DNA of 64,000 nt from Lepidodermella squamata (Eukaryota > Gastrotricha): contig JBLDXI010000010.1 of assembly GCA_047495785.1 (NCBI GenBank), positions 1,364,001-1,428,000 of the forward strand. Reading direction: 5' to 3'. The notes beneath the pieces were generated by a model. That model was not told the DNA's origin. It saw nothing but the letters and a program-made list of their open reading frames with translations, and ran no database searches. Position numbers and translations under genes: made by a program. Positions 1-11,398 of this stretch are shown here, piece after piece (within the stretch, counting starts at the first letter, position 1; every line of letters begins with the position of its first letter).

Positions 1-377
1 TCTATCTACAATTTTTCGATCAACTTAAATTAAAGCTGAAAAATAGCAATAAAAATAGAGTATGCCACAGATGTTCGTTTTTCGTAACAATCAAATTTTG
101 AGTGGCGCTAAAAAAAACTTGAAAATAGACTTAACAACTGACAAAAATCGCTACAATCTTTTTTCCTAATTTAAAAATCATAGGGAAGGAACCGCACCTC
201 GAAGTTTGCATCACTAGCATCCTTGAAAGATGAGGAATTTTTAGGTCCAAGTTTCAAAAAATTCCGAGGCCTACGACTATTTTCACCTTTTAAATCAATG
301 CATTTAAATTAGTGTGCAAATTTATGGTTTAGCGTAAACAGGCAAGTGCGTGAGTGTCCGATCTGTTACATCATTGT
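1..377. other. Non-coding left edge
   Basis: AT-rich sequence with no convincing open frame on either strand. It lies downstream of the minus-strand five-unit propeller gene and may contain an intron or 3' UTR of that gene. No homologous propeller sequence could be read in any frame here. Confidence 0.5.
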
Positions 378-3300
378 CTATGGCGTCAACAAATCTGTAG
401 CGTACTTCCATGCGTACCCTTTCGATCTCTCCATCAGATAAATTTGACCGTTGTAGACCAGCGGTTCGAAAAAGCCTGACCCTGGCGTTGCATTAATGAT
501 ATCAGTCGAATAAGCCAGAATGAATGCATTTGCTACATTTTGAAGGGTGAGGTCACGATATCTCGAATGACCAGGATCACCTCCCCAAGCTGCCCATTCT
601 TCGGTTTTCGAGTATGGTGTAAAATTGTCCAGAACAACTCGAGTTATATCGCCCTTCTGACTATCGACCGTGTACAGGCTTTCATCGTCCATTACCAAGT
701 AAGAATCAGTGACGTCCTCAGAAATAGCATCAGTGATCGCAAAAGGCCTGAAGCGATCGCTGCCTGCGTCGTTGTAAATCCCCACGATGCCACCCGAAAT
801 TATCGAGAAAATACTGTTCCGGTTAACAATTGGCCCGTTATTCGGATGATACTGACGCAAGCCCATATAGCTCTTGATAGATCCTTCGAATCTGTCCAAA
901 GTAACAAAGGAATCATCTTGGGCTATGACTACTCCATCAGGAGACAATGCCGCTGTTGCAGCTCGATAATCAGAGCCAATATTGACACTTTGCGATCGCC
1001 ATTTGGGACCATTAACTTCGTTGTAGTTGAACGCTACCTCGTCATCTGATGGCCATAATACGAAAACAAAAGCTGCATCGTCGCTAACTGGCTGCCATTC
1101 GTAGCCGTTATACAGTCTATCACCGATAACGCAGTGTTCGTCCATATTACCATTGGTCGCGTTAAGCGTACAGTATCCCTTATTCACTGATATTATCAGG
1201 GTATCGTCATTCATCAAAGCCAAGCCCATAACATTGATGTCAGAGGTAGATGAAACCAATTCTTGGCTTTTGAAGACATACGCGCCATCTGTAATTTTGA
1301 GAGCATGGACTCGCCGATGAGCCAAGAAGTAAACCAATCCATTGCTGTCACTTACAACACCAGGCAATCTTTCAAAATTTTGATCTTCAGTCTCCGGTAG
1401 GTCGATTTGAGTATCCCACTCCGCTACGAGGCCGTTAGCCCTTATGGCATGGAAAATCACACCTGTTTCCAGGTGGTAGCTTTTTGTGAATATGTAGTTG
1501 TAGGCCTTTGAAGCAAAAGGCTGCGAGAAAAGACAGCCTTCAAATGGGCAGTTAAATTGCCATTCCAATTGCTTGTGAAGATATTTCTTTTCGAAAATCC
1601 AGATTGTAGCGTCAACTCGGGACATTACAAAAATTTGATCGCCTAAAATCAGCGGCTCGTGGAGTAGGATAGAAGTGCCGTTTGTCAACTTGTGCTTCGC
1701 TACTCCGGTGAATGAATTCATCCCAGCTGGGCTCGAAAAATTCAAGTATCTTGTATGACCGTTATTACCTCCAGAGTTCAGCCAGTCAAAATTTGTCTGG
1801 AAAGGTCGGGGCGTGGTCGATGTGGATTTTGTTGGAATTATCGGGTCGTATTCCAATGTGTATTTAGACATCTCGCCCCCGCCATCGATTACGTAGATGT
1901 AATCGTGGCTTAGCACCAGGTGAGTTCTCGTAGGATCAGTTGTAAAGCTGCTTTGAAATACCTCCTTGGTATTTCGGTTTACTCCAGCGAAACCATTTTT
2001 TGTTATTAGGAAGATGAAGTTGTCTGTCACTATGGGCCCACTTTGAGGATCAACTCGGCCGAGCGGGTATTCCTCCATCATTGCCATCGTTCGATTTCTG
2101 TCGAAAACCGATATGGTATTTAGTGTAACCACATAGAGGCCCTCCTTCGCAATAGCAGGATCGCCGGCTCTCGTTGGGCCCAAGAAAACGTGTGGGCTAG
2201 TTGCTAACGCTTCAATTCTATTGAAAGCTTGCCACGAGATGAGACCAGAACCGTACCATACTTCAGCTATACCAGAAATTCCGTCAATCGAAACTTGCCA
2301 CTCGTAACCCGGGCCTGCTCCGTCCGCAAGATTGGTCTCTAGAATTTTACCTGTGTATGGATCGATCGTAACAACCCCTCCAGGGACACTCGCGAATAGA
2401 ACCGATGCATCTGGGGCCAAAGTGATGGCGAAAAGAGTTCCGCTATCAATGACGTCATCAGTTGTGAACTCGGTTCTACCAGTTTGAATTTCGAGGCATC
2501 GAACTTTGTTGCCAATCCTGAAATAGACAAGCCCAAGGTTCTCGTTCACAGCGTCGCCAAATTGACCGTACAACTCCATACTCGAGTTGAAGGCTGGTAG
2601 GTCCATAGTTGTGACTTCCCATTTCTCATACAGGTAGTAAGCATCAAACGCTTTGAATGTGAATACTCCAGTCTCTGGGTTGAAAGCTTTCAGGAAAATC
2701 ATGTTGTAGCGCTCCGAGATGAATGGCTGGGAGAAGGAAACATTCGAGCTTGTATCATAGCTCACCTTTTTCGAGAATGACAAATCTTCGGCAAGGTATA
2801 CCCAGATTGAGAAGCCGTGCTTTTGAACTAGGTATATCGAGTTTCTGTATAGCAAGGGCTCCCAAGGCTCATAATCAAAATTGATAGATTCCAGCAGTTG
2901 CACGCTATTGCATGATGGATCAATCGAAAAATTCCGATACCTTGTATGGCCATGGTCGCCACCTGAGTTAAGCCAATCATCGCCATTTGGTTTAGTATGT
3001 GCAGTCGTTGCCTGAGCTATTGTTGTAGTAGGGTCGATCTCAGTTTCGAAGAAGCCATATTTAGCAACGGCTCCGCTTATACTGTCTGCGATTAGGACGT
3101 AGTCACTGTTGATAACGAAGAAAGAGTCTCGGCTATTCTGATCCATAGCTGTGTCAACATAAAACATCTGTTTCGATGTTTTGTTGTAAGCAGCAACTCC
3201 GCCAGGAATCATGACAAAAATAAAGTCTTTAGTAACGATAGGAGCACTTAAAACTCGATGGCCGCCAAACGCTACATCATCAATTCCAACACCTAGTTTT

Positions 3301-5525
3301 CGATCGATTATAAACACCTTGTACTGATCATCGTTCACGTAGATTTCATCGGGAGCGATTGCAGGAGCTAGCGATGAGATGGGTTGCTGTTTGTTGTCAA
3401 AAGGCATCATATCTGAGTACCACTTTTCTCCTTGAAGTCTCACGCTGCCGTAGAATACCAAATCGTCACTGGCCCATAGAGTCAATATCACGGCTTTATC
3501 GTCAACAGCTGGAATCCACTCCTCGCCCTGTTGAGCAATCTCGATAAACTCTCTTGTTCGATCAGTGATTACTGCTCCAAAGACGCTGTTCACTTCGTAG
3601 TAGCCCCGTGGCACGGCTACTATCAGCGCGCCTTGTACCAGAGCGAGGCCAAAAATAGGCGAGTCGGGGTATGAAGTAGAACCTAGATCAATGGTTGTGT
3701 ATTTCGTTTCGCCATTATTTCCACTCAGGGCTCTAACTTTGCGCCCAACTTGGAAATACACCAGACCTAGAAAGTCGCTCTCGACCCCGCTGAGCCAACC
3801 TGCGAATTCCCCAGTGAAGTTGAGATCAGCACCACTGACGTTCCACTGAAAGCCATCTGGGCCGATAGGAATTGCGTGGAACAGTATTCCAGTGTCAGGA
3901 TGGTAACTTTTAGTGAAGATAGTGCTCATTCTTTCTGAAATGAATGGCTGAGCAAACTGACGACCTTTTTCTGCGTAAACCTCTCGTTTTTCAGTTAAAT
4001 TCAGGCTAGACTCGTCTAGCACCCATAGCATTGCATTTCCCCGACCATTTTCACGATTCATAACATAAATCTTTGAGTTCAAAATCAGCGGCTCCCACAA
4101 TGGTTCTCCATTCCATTCGGGTAGGTTAGTCTTGCCCATGAGATAGAATGAGTTGAAAGACCCCGAGTAGCTAACATCTCGATACCTTGAATGAGTCGAA
4201 TCTCCGCCCGAATTTGTCCATGGCAGTGACCATGTAACTGGGTCACTTCCTTGGGTAGTAGATTGCGTAATCGGAGCAGTAGTTGGCAAGATAGGATCTC
4301 CGCCAAACAGGTCGTACTTCATTAACTTGCCATTAGGACTGTCGACCAGGTAAACGTAGTCTCTGTCTACGGCGATGGATGAGTAAGTTACATCCGTACC
4401 AGCATCTTCGACTGAATAAAAAAGCTGGGTTGACTTTTCAATCGCAGCAAATCCACCAGGTATCATTGTTACGATGTAGTCCCGAGTTACGATCGGACCA
4501 TTCCTTGCCTTCAAATAAGGAGAGTCGATTGTTTCGAGGAGCGTTGCAGTTTCTCGATCTAGTTTCAAGATATCGTCGCGTGAGATGACGTAGATCCCTT
4601 CTGGGGTAACAGCCGGGCTGAATGTCCGGAAATCTGATACTGATGCTGGAATCTTTTGGGAAAGGACCGAGCTAGTTTTGTTTGTAAATGCGTGCTGTAT
4701 ATCTGTTGAGTTAACACTCCATAAAATAGATACGACGATCTCGTCATCCCCAGCCGGCTCCCATGGAAGCCCTATCTGACAGGCGCCACAATGCCAGGAA
4801 TGAAAGTTCTGAATAATTACTTCCCCTGTCTCAGGGTCGATTTCAGCGAAAGCACCACATGAGGATACAACCAAACTGCCGCCTATCAACGCGACACCAT
4901 AGATGCCAGTGTCGTAATCCTTATTAAGCTCGATGCGTCCCGATCTCATCTTTAAACTCAAATCGGCATAATTGAGCGCCAATAATTCGTGACCCATTTC
5001 GTTGTAAACAGCTGATAAATCATCATAAGGCAGAGGTCCAAATGTGCTGTAGAATTTATCAGAATCATCAGTCAAAGGCTTGGTTATACCCTTTGTTACA
5101 TCACTTGTATGACAACTGTGGAGTAGCACTCCGGTTAAAGGACTGTAGCTTCTGGCAAAAAGTAGGCCTTGTTCAGCGGAAATCGTTGGCTGAGTACATT
5201 TTCTGTTCACATCGAACGTGTAAAAGGTGGTGGTTTGAAGCAACTCAAGGTTGGTCTCGTTCAATACCCAGATTTGACCTTCGTCTTGTGATACGATGAA
5301 AATCTTGCCGTCGAATAGCAATGGCTCCCATAACACAGTTCGGATAGAGTGCTTTTCCAGCGCTGCCTCAGCAACTAATTTAGGTTCTGTCAGGCTCGAA
5401 GGCGATGAGAAGTCTCGATAACGGGAATGGCTGTGATCACCGCCAGTATTAACCCATGGTAAGTAAGTGGCTGTAGATATTTCAAGGTAGCTGCATAAGG
5501 CAAGTATTAAGAAGAGCCACTTCAT
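378..5525 (-). CDS. Secreted protein of tandem PQQ-type beta-propeller units
   Basis: An uninterrupted 1,715-codon frame. The N-terminus is a signal peptide (MKWLFLILALCSYLEISTA). Four complete repeats of about 395–415 residues and the start of a fifth follow, each opening with a W-x-x-x-G-G-D-x-x-H-x-R-Y-R-x-F signature at roughly residues 25, 434, 850, 1247 and 1642. This resembles the opening of PQQ-dependent dehydrogenase and polyvinyl-alcohol-dehydrogenase-like propellers (W..YGGD...TRYSP), so each unit is probably one eight-bladed propeller. Short Thr-rich linkers separate the units. I see no evidence for bound PQQ or catalysis, and a secreted binding or structural role is equally possible. 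The fifth unit stops after about 70 residues, which means truncation or an exon further left that I could not identify. The single-unit paralogue lies just upstream on the same strand. The gene is intronless, unlike most multidomain genes in the window. Confidence 0.85.
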   Translation of the reverse strand: MKWLFLILALCSYLEISTATYLPWVNTGGDHSHSRYRDFSSPSSLTEPKLVAEAALEKHSIRTVLWEPLLFDGKIFIVSQDEGQIWVLNETNLELLQTTTFYTFDVNRKCTQPTISAEQGLLFARSYSPLTGVLLHSCHTSDVTKGITKPLTDDSDKFYSTFGPLPYDDLSAVYNEMGHELLALNYADLSLKMRSGRIELNKDYDTGIYGVALIGGSLVVSSCGAFAEIDPETGEVIIQNFHSWHCGACQIGLPWEPAGDDEIVVSILWSVNSTDIQHAFTNKTSSVLSQKIPASVSDFRTFSPAVTPEGIYVISRDDILKLDRETATLLETIDSPYLKARNGPIVTRDYIVTMIPGGFAAIEKSTQLFYSVEDAGTDVTYSSIAVDRDYVYLVDSPNGKLMKYDLFGGDPILPTTAPITQSTTQGSDPVTWSLPWTNSGGDSTHSRYRDVSYSGSFNSFYLMGKTNLPEWNGEPLWEPLILNSKIYVMNRENGRGNAMLWVLDESSLNLTEKREVYAEKGRQFAQPFISERMSTIFTKSYHPDTGILFHAIPIGPDGFQWNVSGADLNFTGEFAGWLSGVESDFLGLVYFQVGRKVRALSGNNGETKYTTIDLGSTSYPDSPIFGLALVQGALIVAVPRGYYEVNSVFGAVITDRTREFIEIAQQGEEWIPAVDDKAVILTLWASDDLVFYGSVRLQGEKWYSDMMPFDNKQQPISSLAPAIAPDEIYVNDDQYKVFIIDRKLGVGIDDVAFGGHRVLSAPIVTKDFIFVMIPGGVAAYNKTSKQMFYVDTAMDQNSRDSFFVINSDYVLIADSISGAVAKYGFFETEIDPTTTIAQATTAHTKPNGDDWLNSGGDHGHTRYRNFSIDPSCNSVQLLESINFDYEPWEPLLYRNSIYLVQKHGFSIWVYLAEDLSFSKKVSYDTSSNVSFSQPFISERYNMIFLKAFNPETGVFTFKAFDAYYLYEKWEVTTMDLPAFNSSMELYGQFGDAVNENLGLVYFRIGNKVRCLEIQTGRTEFTTDDVIDSGTLFAITLAPDASVLFASVPGGVVTIDPYTGKILETNLADGAGPGYEWQVSIDGISGIAEVWYGSGLISWQAFNRIEALATSPHVFLGPTRAGDPAIAKEGLYVVTLNTISVFDRNRTMAMMEEYPLGRVDPQSGPIVTDNFIFLITKNGFAGVNRNTKEVFQSSFTTDPTRTHLVLSHDYIYVIDGGGEMSKYTLEYDPIIPTKSTSTTPRPFQTNFDWLNSGGNNGHTRYLNFSSPAGMNSFTGVAKHKLTNGTSILLHEPLILGDQIFVMSRVDATIWIFEKKYLHKQLEWQFNCPFEGCLFSQPFASKAYNYIFTKSYHLETGVIFHAIRANGLVAEWDTQIDLPETEDQNFERLPGVVSDSNGLVYFLAHRRVHALKITDGAYVFKSQELVSSTSDINVMGLALMNDDTLIISVNKGYCTLNATNGNMDEHCVIGDRLYNGYEWQPVSDDAAFVFVLWPSDDEVAFNYNEVNGPKWRSQSVNIGSDYRAATAALSPDGVVIAQDDSFVTLDRFEGSIKSYMGLRQYHPNNGPIVNRNSIFSIISGGIVGIYNDAGSDRFRPFAITDAISEDVTDSYLVMDDESLYTVDSQKGDITRVVLDNFTPYSKTEEWAAWGGDPGHSRYRDLTLQNVANAFILAYSTDIINATPGSGFFEPLVYNGQIYLMERSKGYAWKYATDLLTP

Positions 5526-5911
5526 GCTAAGTTAGAAAGCGTCATGAACCAAAATAAATGGAAATATTAATTGTGGTATAAGTTTTGGATAATTATCAAT
5601 GAAAGATAAGATAAAACGCTGTCCGAGTCTTTCACAACACCCCGAAGCTTTTTTCACTGATAAAGAAAAATTGATGCATCAGAATTTTCCTGAGCTAAGC
5701 ATTTAGCTAAGCATTTAGAATTCGGATATTTTATTATTGCTCTCCAATTTTCTCAGAATATCATATTTTCAGCTGTTTCGTATGAAAATTAATATCATTC
5801 CATTGACAGTTGCACCTTGTCATTATCACTACCGTTTCGACGGCGCCATTCCCGGTAGCTGTAAAGAAAAAGAAAAATATATATATAAAATAATGTCGAT
5901 TATTGATAAAG
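5526..5911. other. Intergenic, AT-rich
   Basis: Spacer between the two propeller genes, both on the minus strand. It should hold the promoter of the five-unit gene and the 3' end of the single-unit gene. It contains an (AT)n-like tract near 5,877–5,890. I see nothing else in it. Confidence 0.5.
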
Positions 5912-7393
5912 TTACATCAGGAAAGCATTCCCCATCATTGAGAGGGCCAATAATCCACCTAAGACCCCTCCTATAACCGCAGAGTCGTCTGAACCACAAT
6001 CGATAGGACTCTTTTCAGTTGTCGAAATGATGGGGGTAGTTGGATGAGCTGTCTCGGTGGAAGGCAACTCATCCTCGGACGTAGTCATAGTTGTAGGCAG
6101 CGTTGTCGTAGTTGATGCGGTAGTGGTCTCAATTAAAGGGTTGTAAAACATTGACAGCAATACAAATTTTCCTTGCTTGCTATCAGCGACTATCACCTTG
6201 TCTCCGTAGAGACTAATCCAAGAATTTGACACATCTTGATCGATAACATCGTCTATGAAAAACCCGATTGGTTCGTTATTATTCAGTTTATATGGATCGA
6301 CAGCAACAACTCCTCCTTGAATCAGACCGAAACTGAAATACGGAGTGACGATTGGCTCGCTCCATAACACTTTCGCTCCTGGCATATCGGAAACACGTTT
6401 GTCTTCACCAGTTAATAGATCGACCTGGCATATCTGATTAAAGTTAAAGAGACAGACAACGAAGATCGAATCCCCTGCCAAAGCTGGGATCATAGTTCTG
6501 ATCGATGGGTGCTCTTCAACCGCCAGAGTCTGCCATGTCTGTGTTAAGGAATAGTCTGCTTTGTTGAATTTAACGGAATTCCAAGCCACGTTAGTATCGT
6601 CTACCCATTCAGTGCAGATGACAGCCGAATGTGCCTGGTCAATGACTGGCAGCCATTCCGAACCTTTCTTAGCACCATTGAACAGCAATTCCCCATTTTC
6701 GGCTATCGATTCGTTGAGGAAGAGAACATGTGATATACCTCCATCTAATGAGACAAAGAGGTATGAGTCATCCAGAAGAGCTTGCCCTTGGATTGCAAGG
6801 CCAGATTTTGTTTTAGTGACGTACTCGATATTTCCATTATTCGCATTTAATGAGTAGATCTTTGACCCAGCTCGAAAGTGAACTAAATTATCTTTTTCGC
6901 TGACAACATCTCCGAAATTCCCAGAAAAATCAATTGCTCTCTCATCGGGTAATTTAGTCACCCAAGCTTGACCCAAATTTGGATCATTGAGGTTCATGGC
7001 GATCAAAACAACGCCTGTTAAATAGTAGTAGCTATTTACGAAGAGTAAGCCTTGTTTTCTGCCAATGAACGGTTGGCCATACATTCGACCCGTTTCTTCG
7101 TAAAACGGGCTGGAAGATGTGACAGCACCAGTCTCCGGGTCAATGCGCCAAAACTTCGACCCATACTTTGACGAAAAGTAAATCATTTTGTTGTAAGCTA
7201 ACGGTTCCCAAAATGTGTCGCCATTCTCCAGTCCTAGAGGAAAAGCCCATTCTACTTTGAAGGAGTTGACATTTTGCGGGATATTAACATTCGCGGAACG
7301 AGTATGCTCGTTGTTCCCGCCATAATTGTACCAGTCATACTGGCAATTCGCTAACTGAAAAGCGAGTAACAAAAAGCTAGCGATTCGAATCAT
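5912..7393 (-). CDS. Single-unit PQQ-type propeller, surface-anchored
   Basis: I chose the Met at 7,393 because it is followed directly by a signal peptide (MIRIASFLLLAFQLANC). An in-frame Met at 7,429 would add 12 hydrophilic residues. The mature protein opens with the same W-x-x-x-G-G-N-x-x-H-T-R signature as the five-unit neighbour and spans one propeller of about 400 residues. A Thr/Ser/Pro-rich stalk of about 40 residues follows, then one Cys and a C-terminal hydrophobic stretch (SAVIGGVLGGLLALSMMG) with almost nothing after it. That end is typical of a GPI-anchor signal or a tail membrane segment, so the propeller probably sits outside the cell at the surface. It is intronless. It lies divergently from the BTB-Kelch gene, about 500 bp away. 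The PQQ-like fold is a family inference and the ligand is unknown. Confidence 0.85.
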   Translation of the reverse strand: MIRIASFLLLAFQLANCQYDWYNYGGNNEHTRSANVNIPQNVNSFKVEWAFPLGLENGDTFWEPLAYNKMIYFSSKYGSKFWRIDPETGAVTSSSPFYEETGRMYGQPFIGRKQGLLFVNSYYYLTGVVLIAMNLNDPNLGQAWVTKLPDERAIDFSGNFGDVVSEKDNLVHFRAGSKIYSLNANNGNIEYVTKTKSGLAIQGQALLDDSYLFVSLDGGISHVLFLNESIAENGELLFNGAKKGSEWLPVIDQAHSAVICTEWVDDTNVAWNSVKFNKADYSLTQTWQTLAVEEHPSIRTMIPALAGDSIFVVCLFNFNQICQVDLLTGEDKRVSDMPGAKVLWSEPIVTPYFSFGLIQGGVVAVDPYKLNNNEPIGFFIDDVIDQDVSNSWISLYGDKVIVADSKQGKFVLLSMFYNPLIETTTASTTTTLPTTMTTSEDELPSTETAHPTTPIISTTEKSPIDCGSDDSAVIGGVLGGLLALSMMGNAFLM

Positions 7394-7429
7394 GCTATGG
7401 GTGTTCCGTCTTGTTTCACTGCATGGCAT

Positions 7430-7896
7430 TTAAGACGTATCTGCTTATCTCACAGTTGACCACCAAAATGGGGTTGGAACGCTCATGCTGAGATAAGACT
7501 ACCGATTAACGATGGCCGGAAAGTAACCCCCATTTAATTGCAGTCGTTGTCCAAAATTTGTATCTTAACCTTAATGAGTCACCCATTTTATTGTGATGAT
7601 TCATATGTGCGTCCTCGATCGAAAATGGCCTCGAACTGAGGTTATCCGGAACCATTCTCAAGTGATGAGTGAAAATCCACCGAAATACATTAGAGTTCTA
7701 ACTATCAATTCTCTAGAGCCCGCCGAAGTTAGTGGGTGCGATTTGCCTCATCAATATTTCAAACAAATCCATTGCGTGTTGAAGGCGGCGGGCATCAATC
7801 ATTAACGATATTCAGTAATGATGCTATGAATGATCCGACCTGCATAGTACAAAAATTTCATACATACAAAGTATTGCACTTATCTGATTTGGGAAA
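7430..7896. other. Divergent intergenic region
   Basis: Shared 5' region between the minus-strand single-unit propeller gene and the plus-strand BTB-Kelch gene. The small plus-strand frame at 7,593–7,805 has no recognisable features and is not called. No clear TATA element was identified. Confidence 0.45.
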
Positions 7897-10091
7897 ATGA
7901 CCGATGAAGATACCGCCCTAACCCTAGATGCTGATTCAATGCAGCCCGGCGATGTTGAAATCAGCCTGAACGAACGATTGAACTGTTTCACCCCAGACTG
8001 CTTTCGTCGTACTGACTACAGCGAATCTGATGAAGATCAAACCGCAGCGAAGAGGGAAGAGCGTCGCCTTAATGAATTTTTCGCGACTATGGCTCAACTT
8101 CGTCATGACGAGCGATTCTGTGATGTGACAATCCAAATTGATTCAGTTGGAATACCAGCTCATAGAATAGTGCTATCGGCTGCAAGTCCTTTCTTTCACA
8201 GATACTTCATCGACAACCCTCCCGTTGTTCAGTTCAGGAAGGTCGAAAGAACTGATAAAGAGAACGACGAGCCAGCTAAAAGTCACGTAGAAGAACTTCA
8301 CGTTTCTCCTTACAAAATGTATCTCAACAACTACGACTCAAGGTTGAGCTGTGAATATGAGTCTTACTGTTTTAATCTTTTATTCTTTATCTAGGATGAT
8401 CGAGCCACTCATTGAATTCGCGTATTCAAGGAGGCTTGATGTGACGGAGGCAAATGCTTTCGATCTCTATCGGCATGCTAGACTGCTCGAAATGGAAGAC
8501 GCTAAAGAGAAAATTTGTTCATTTTTGATCGATGGGCAAGCCATTAACTTACCTCTCTTATTTCGCTGATATTTCCTATTAAACAGGCTGACCCATATGA
8601 ATGTGTATGCTCGGCTTGATTTCGCTGTAAAATGTAGCGCCCAACCTGTTCGAGAGGCCTGCATCAAATTTCTGAGCTCTGACTTCTGGCATACGTGCTG
8701 CGCAAGTGGTTTCTTCAAGCTGGAATTTCCCACAGTTCAAGACATGCTATCATCCGCCTTAACTGGGTCCGTCAGTGAAGACGAAGTTCTCGACGCCGTT
8801 GTTAACTGGGTAAGCCACGCAAGGGCGACCAGAAATCACCATTTGGAAGAGCTGTTCGATCTTGTTCAACTTGCATTCGTTTCGAATTCTACTATATCAG
8901 ACGCGCTAACTCAGCAACCTGGTTTGCTGTCAGGAAATCCTTACTGCAACGATAAGTTGAAGGTAAGGTACGACGAGGGAAATCGCGTTGAAATCGGCTC
9001 AATGCTACCGCGAGGTGGCTTTATCTACGCCGTAGGACGGCCTATAAATCACTACGGTAAACTCATTTTCCCCTTCTCTTCAAAACTTAATTGAATCTTT
9101 ACAGAGCATTTCTTCGAGGTTTATGACCCAATCATGAACAACTGGCGCATAGGTCCAAAAGTAAACAACTATCAGTTTGGGGCTGAGTTAAAGCTCGCGA
9201 GTATTGGGTCAACAATCTACATGCTCGGTGATCGATTCATCCGACCCTCACCGACTGCTATGAGCTACGACCTGTGTACCGAGGCGTGGACCACGATTCC
9301 AACTCAGAACCCAGCTAGAATTGGCATATCGCTATGCTCTGTGCCTTACATGGAGGCTATTATAAGCATTGGTGGATTCACTGCTGCTGATTGGGTCGCA
9401 GGCGCGTCGGATTGTGTTGAAATCTATAGGAAATCAACTGGGACTTGGGATCCATTGCCCAAGCTTAACACCATTCGAAAGCACTGCTGCTCCGTTGTCA
9501 ATGGGGATCGGGTTTTCGTTTTAGGTAAGGCGTTTTACAGTTTTTTCCATGTCATTCATCGATTCCATCAGGTGGGGTCGATGAGAATGGAGCGGTTAAC
9601 TCAGGCGAATATTTCTCGCTGTCTAAAGCTGCCGAGAACAGTTCGGGCAACCTCGATGGAGTTGGCTGGGAGCTTATCAAGCCAATGGATATTACCCGCT
9701 ACAAAGCTGGGGCGGTTTTATCCACAAACAAGCTCTACATCGCAGGGGGCCGGGAGTTAGCCCAGGACGATCCACCTTCCCCGGCAATCCGCTGCGTTGA
9801 TTTCTACGATTTTGAGAAACAAAAGTGGTATCAAGCTCCATCGATGGCTTTCAACAGGGCATCTTTCAGTCTGGTCGCGTCTGGAGGGGTGATCTACGCT
9901 GTAGGGGGCTATGATGACCCATCGAACAAACGAGCGACAGTTGAGAGATACGATCCTCGTACTAACAAATGGGCAACAGTCGCCCCGTTGAGTCAGGTAA
10001 TATTTCAGAATTTCGAGTCTTTTTTTATGTTTCATTGTCTCGTATATAGGCAAAAGGAACAACTGTGGCTACATGCGTATCGCCTCATTGA
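7897..10091 (+). CDS. BTB-BACK-Kelch protein (six exons)
   Basis: Probably a substrate adaptor for a Cullin-3 ubiquitin ligase, by family. Exons by splice logic are 7897–8342, 8395–8535, 8587–9056, 9105–9524, 9572–9996 and 10050–10091. Phases join cleanly at each boundary. A BTB domain follows about 55 N-terminal residues (around DVTIQIDSVGIPAHRIVLSA). A BACK domain spans exons 2–3, and six Kelch blades follow. Examples are the G-x-I-Y-A-V-G blade start, V-F-V-L-G-G recreated across intron 4, and the last blade around V-I-Y-A-V-G-G-Y-D. Intron 2 (8536–8586) has a GC donor (GATGG|gcaagc). Introns are 47–53 nt. An AATAAA lies about 60 nt after the stop (10,153). The family is certain. A specific orthologue is not, and an actin-binding role would be an alternative. 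Confidence 0.88.
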
Positions 10092-11398
10092 AATCGATCT
10101 GTATGAGAGGAGATAATGAACTACGCGTCAATATTTGCTTCTGCGCATTGCAAATAAAAACAGGACGTCTATTGTACAGTTTTTGATTTTTCATTGCGAT
10201 GCCAAAAATGGATGATTCAATTTTCGATGCGATGTGACTACATTCAATTTTCTAGTCGTCTGCCCAGGGCGGTTATTCCGTCGACCTATCGAGTTGCTTT
10301 TCCCATTCATTCGCAGTCCCTGGGGCAGATGATGATACTGAGTGGGCGAATTACTTGTCAACCTCGTGTACCGTTCGCCCCAGCGTTCCAATTAAATTGA
10401 TTGAATGAGTTTTTTCGCTCCTCAAGATGTTGTAAGATCGGATGTGGGAAAATCGAGTTATACAATGCGTATAAGTTTACGAATTCACTTTGCTGGCACA
10501 AAAAAGAAAATCAATTTTTTCACGCGATATCGTACGCGCACGTTTGTATGAGTGTGTGTGCGTGTATGAGCTGCTTCGAATTTTAGCGCGCAGTTAATTA
10601 ATCGAAAAACTCGGGAAATATCAGCATCGCGTCGTTGCAGCCAGGTGTGTGCGCCTTATGTCGCTTAGATTAGCTGGCTAGCGGCTGTGTAATTAATATT
10701 TAGCCATTCAAATCGTTCCCCCTTTTCCTGCTTTGTGTTTTTTTGAGAATATATGTAGCTATTTGTTTAAAAATTCAACTTCCGATAACTCCAGACATGT
10801 GATACAGACATTTGTTGTTCCAATATACGGAAAAAGCTCATTCTCAAAATTTGGACTTAATGATGTCCCAAATTTAGGTATAAGTATTCTAAGATATAGC
10901 GTCACTTATGAGAGCAGTAGAACATTTTAGTAGCATTTGATGCGTCGATTGGATATAATTTGGGTTTGATTGTTAACAAATCTGTTGCTCAAGCGACCTG
11001 GCCACTTGTCTGAGATTTAGTCTAAAAACACGTTAATTAACAAAAAACCGTGATACTCGAAGTTGAAAGATTTCAATTATTTTGCAACTACATTTCCAAC
11101 ATTTCCGGCCTACGGCGCGTCAAGAGCCGCGCACCTAGATTGCGTATCTAAAGCCAAAGATTGAAAATCTTGTTTTAGCAATCGCTCTATGTCCTTGTCG
11201 TAAACAAAATCTAAATTTGTTTGCCGCGTTAAATTGACCGTATCATTATCGCACGCACTATGACAACATGCCCTCTTACTAGATAATCGATTATTTTCAA
11301 AAGTTGACAGTTCGTGTGTGTGTGATCATTCTAAGATACCGCCTTCTTATATTTCATATTTTCTTGATCAAAAGTCTTTAGACATTTTGTGTCCTTAC
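10092..11398. other. Intergenic between Kelch gene and DY-TM cluster
   Basis: About 1.3 kb without a convincing gene. It has a short GT-rich patch near 10,545–10,570, the Kelch poly(A) signal at 10,153, and AT-rich sequence before the first cluster gene. Frames in this stretch are short and lack recognisable protein features. Confidence 0.5.
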
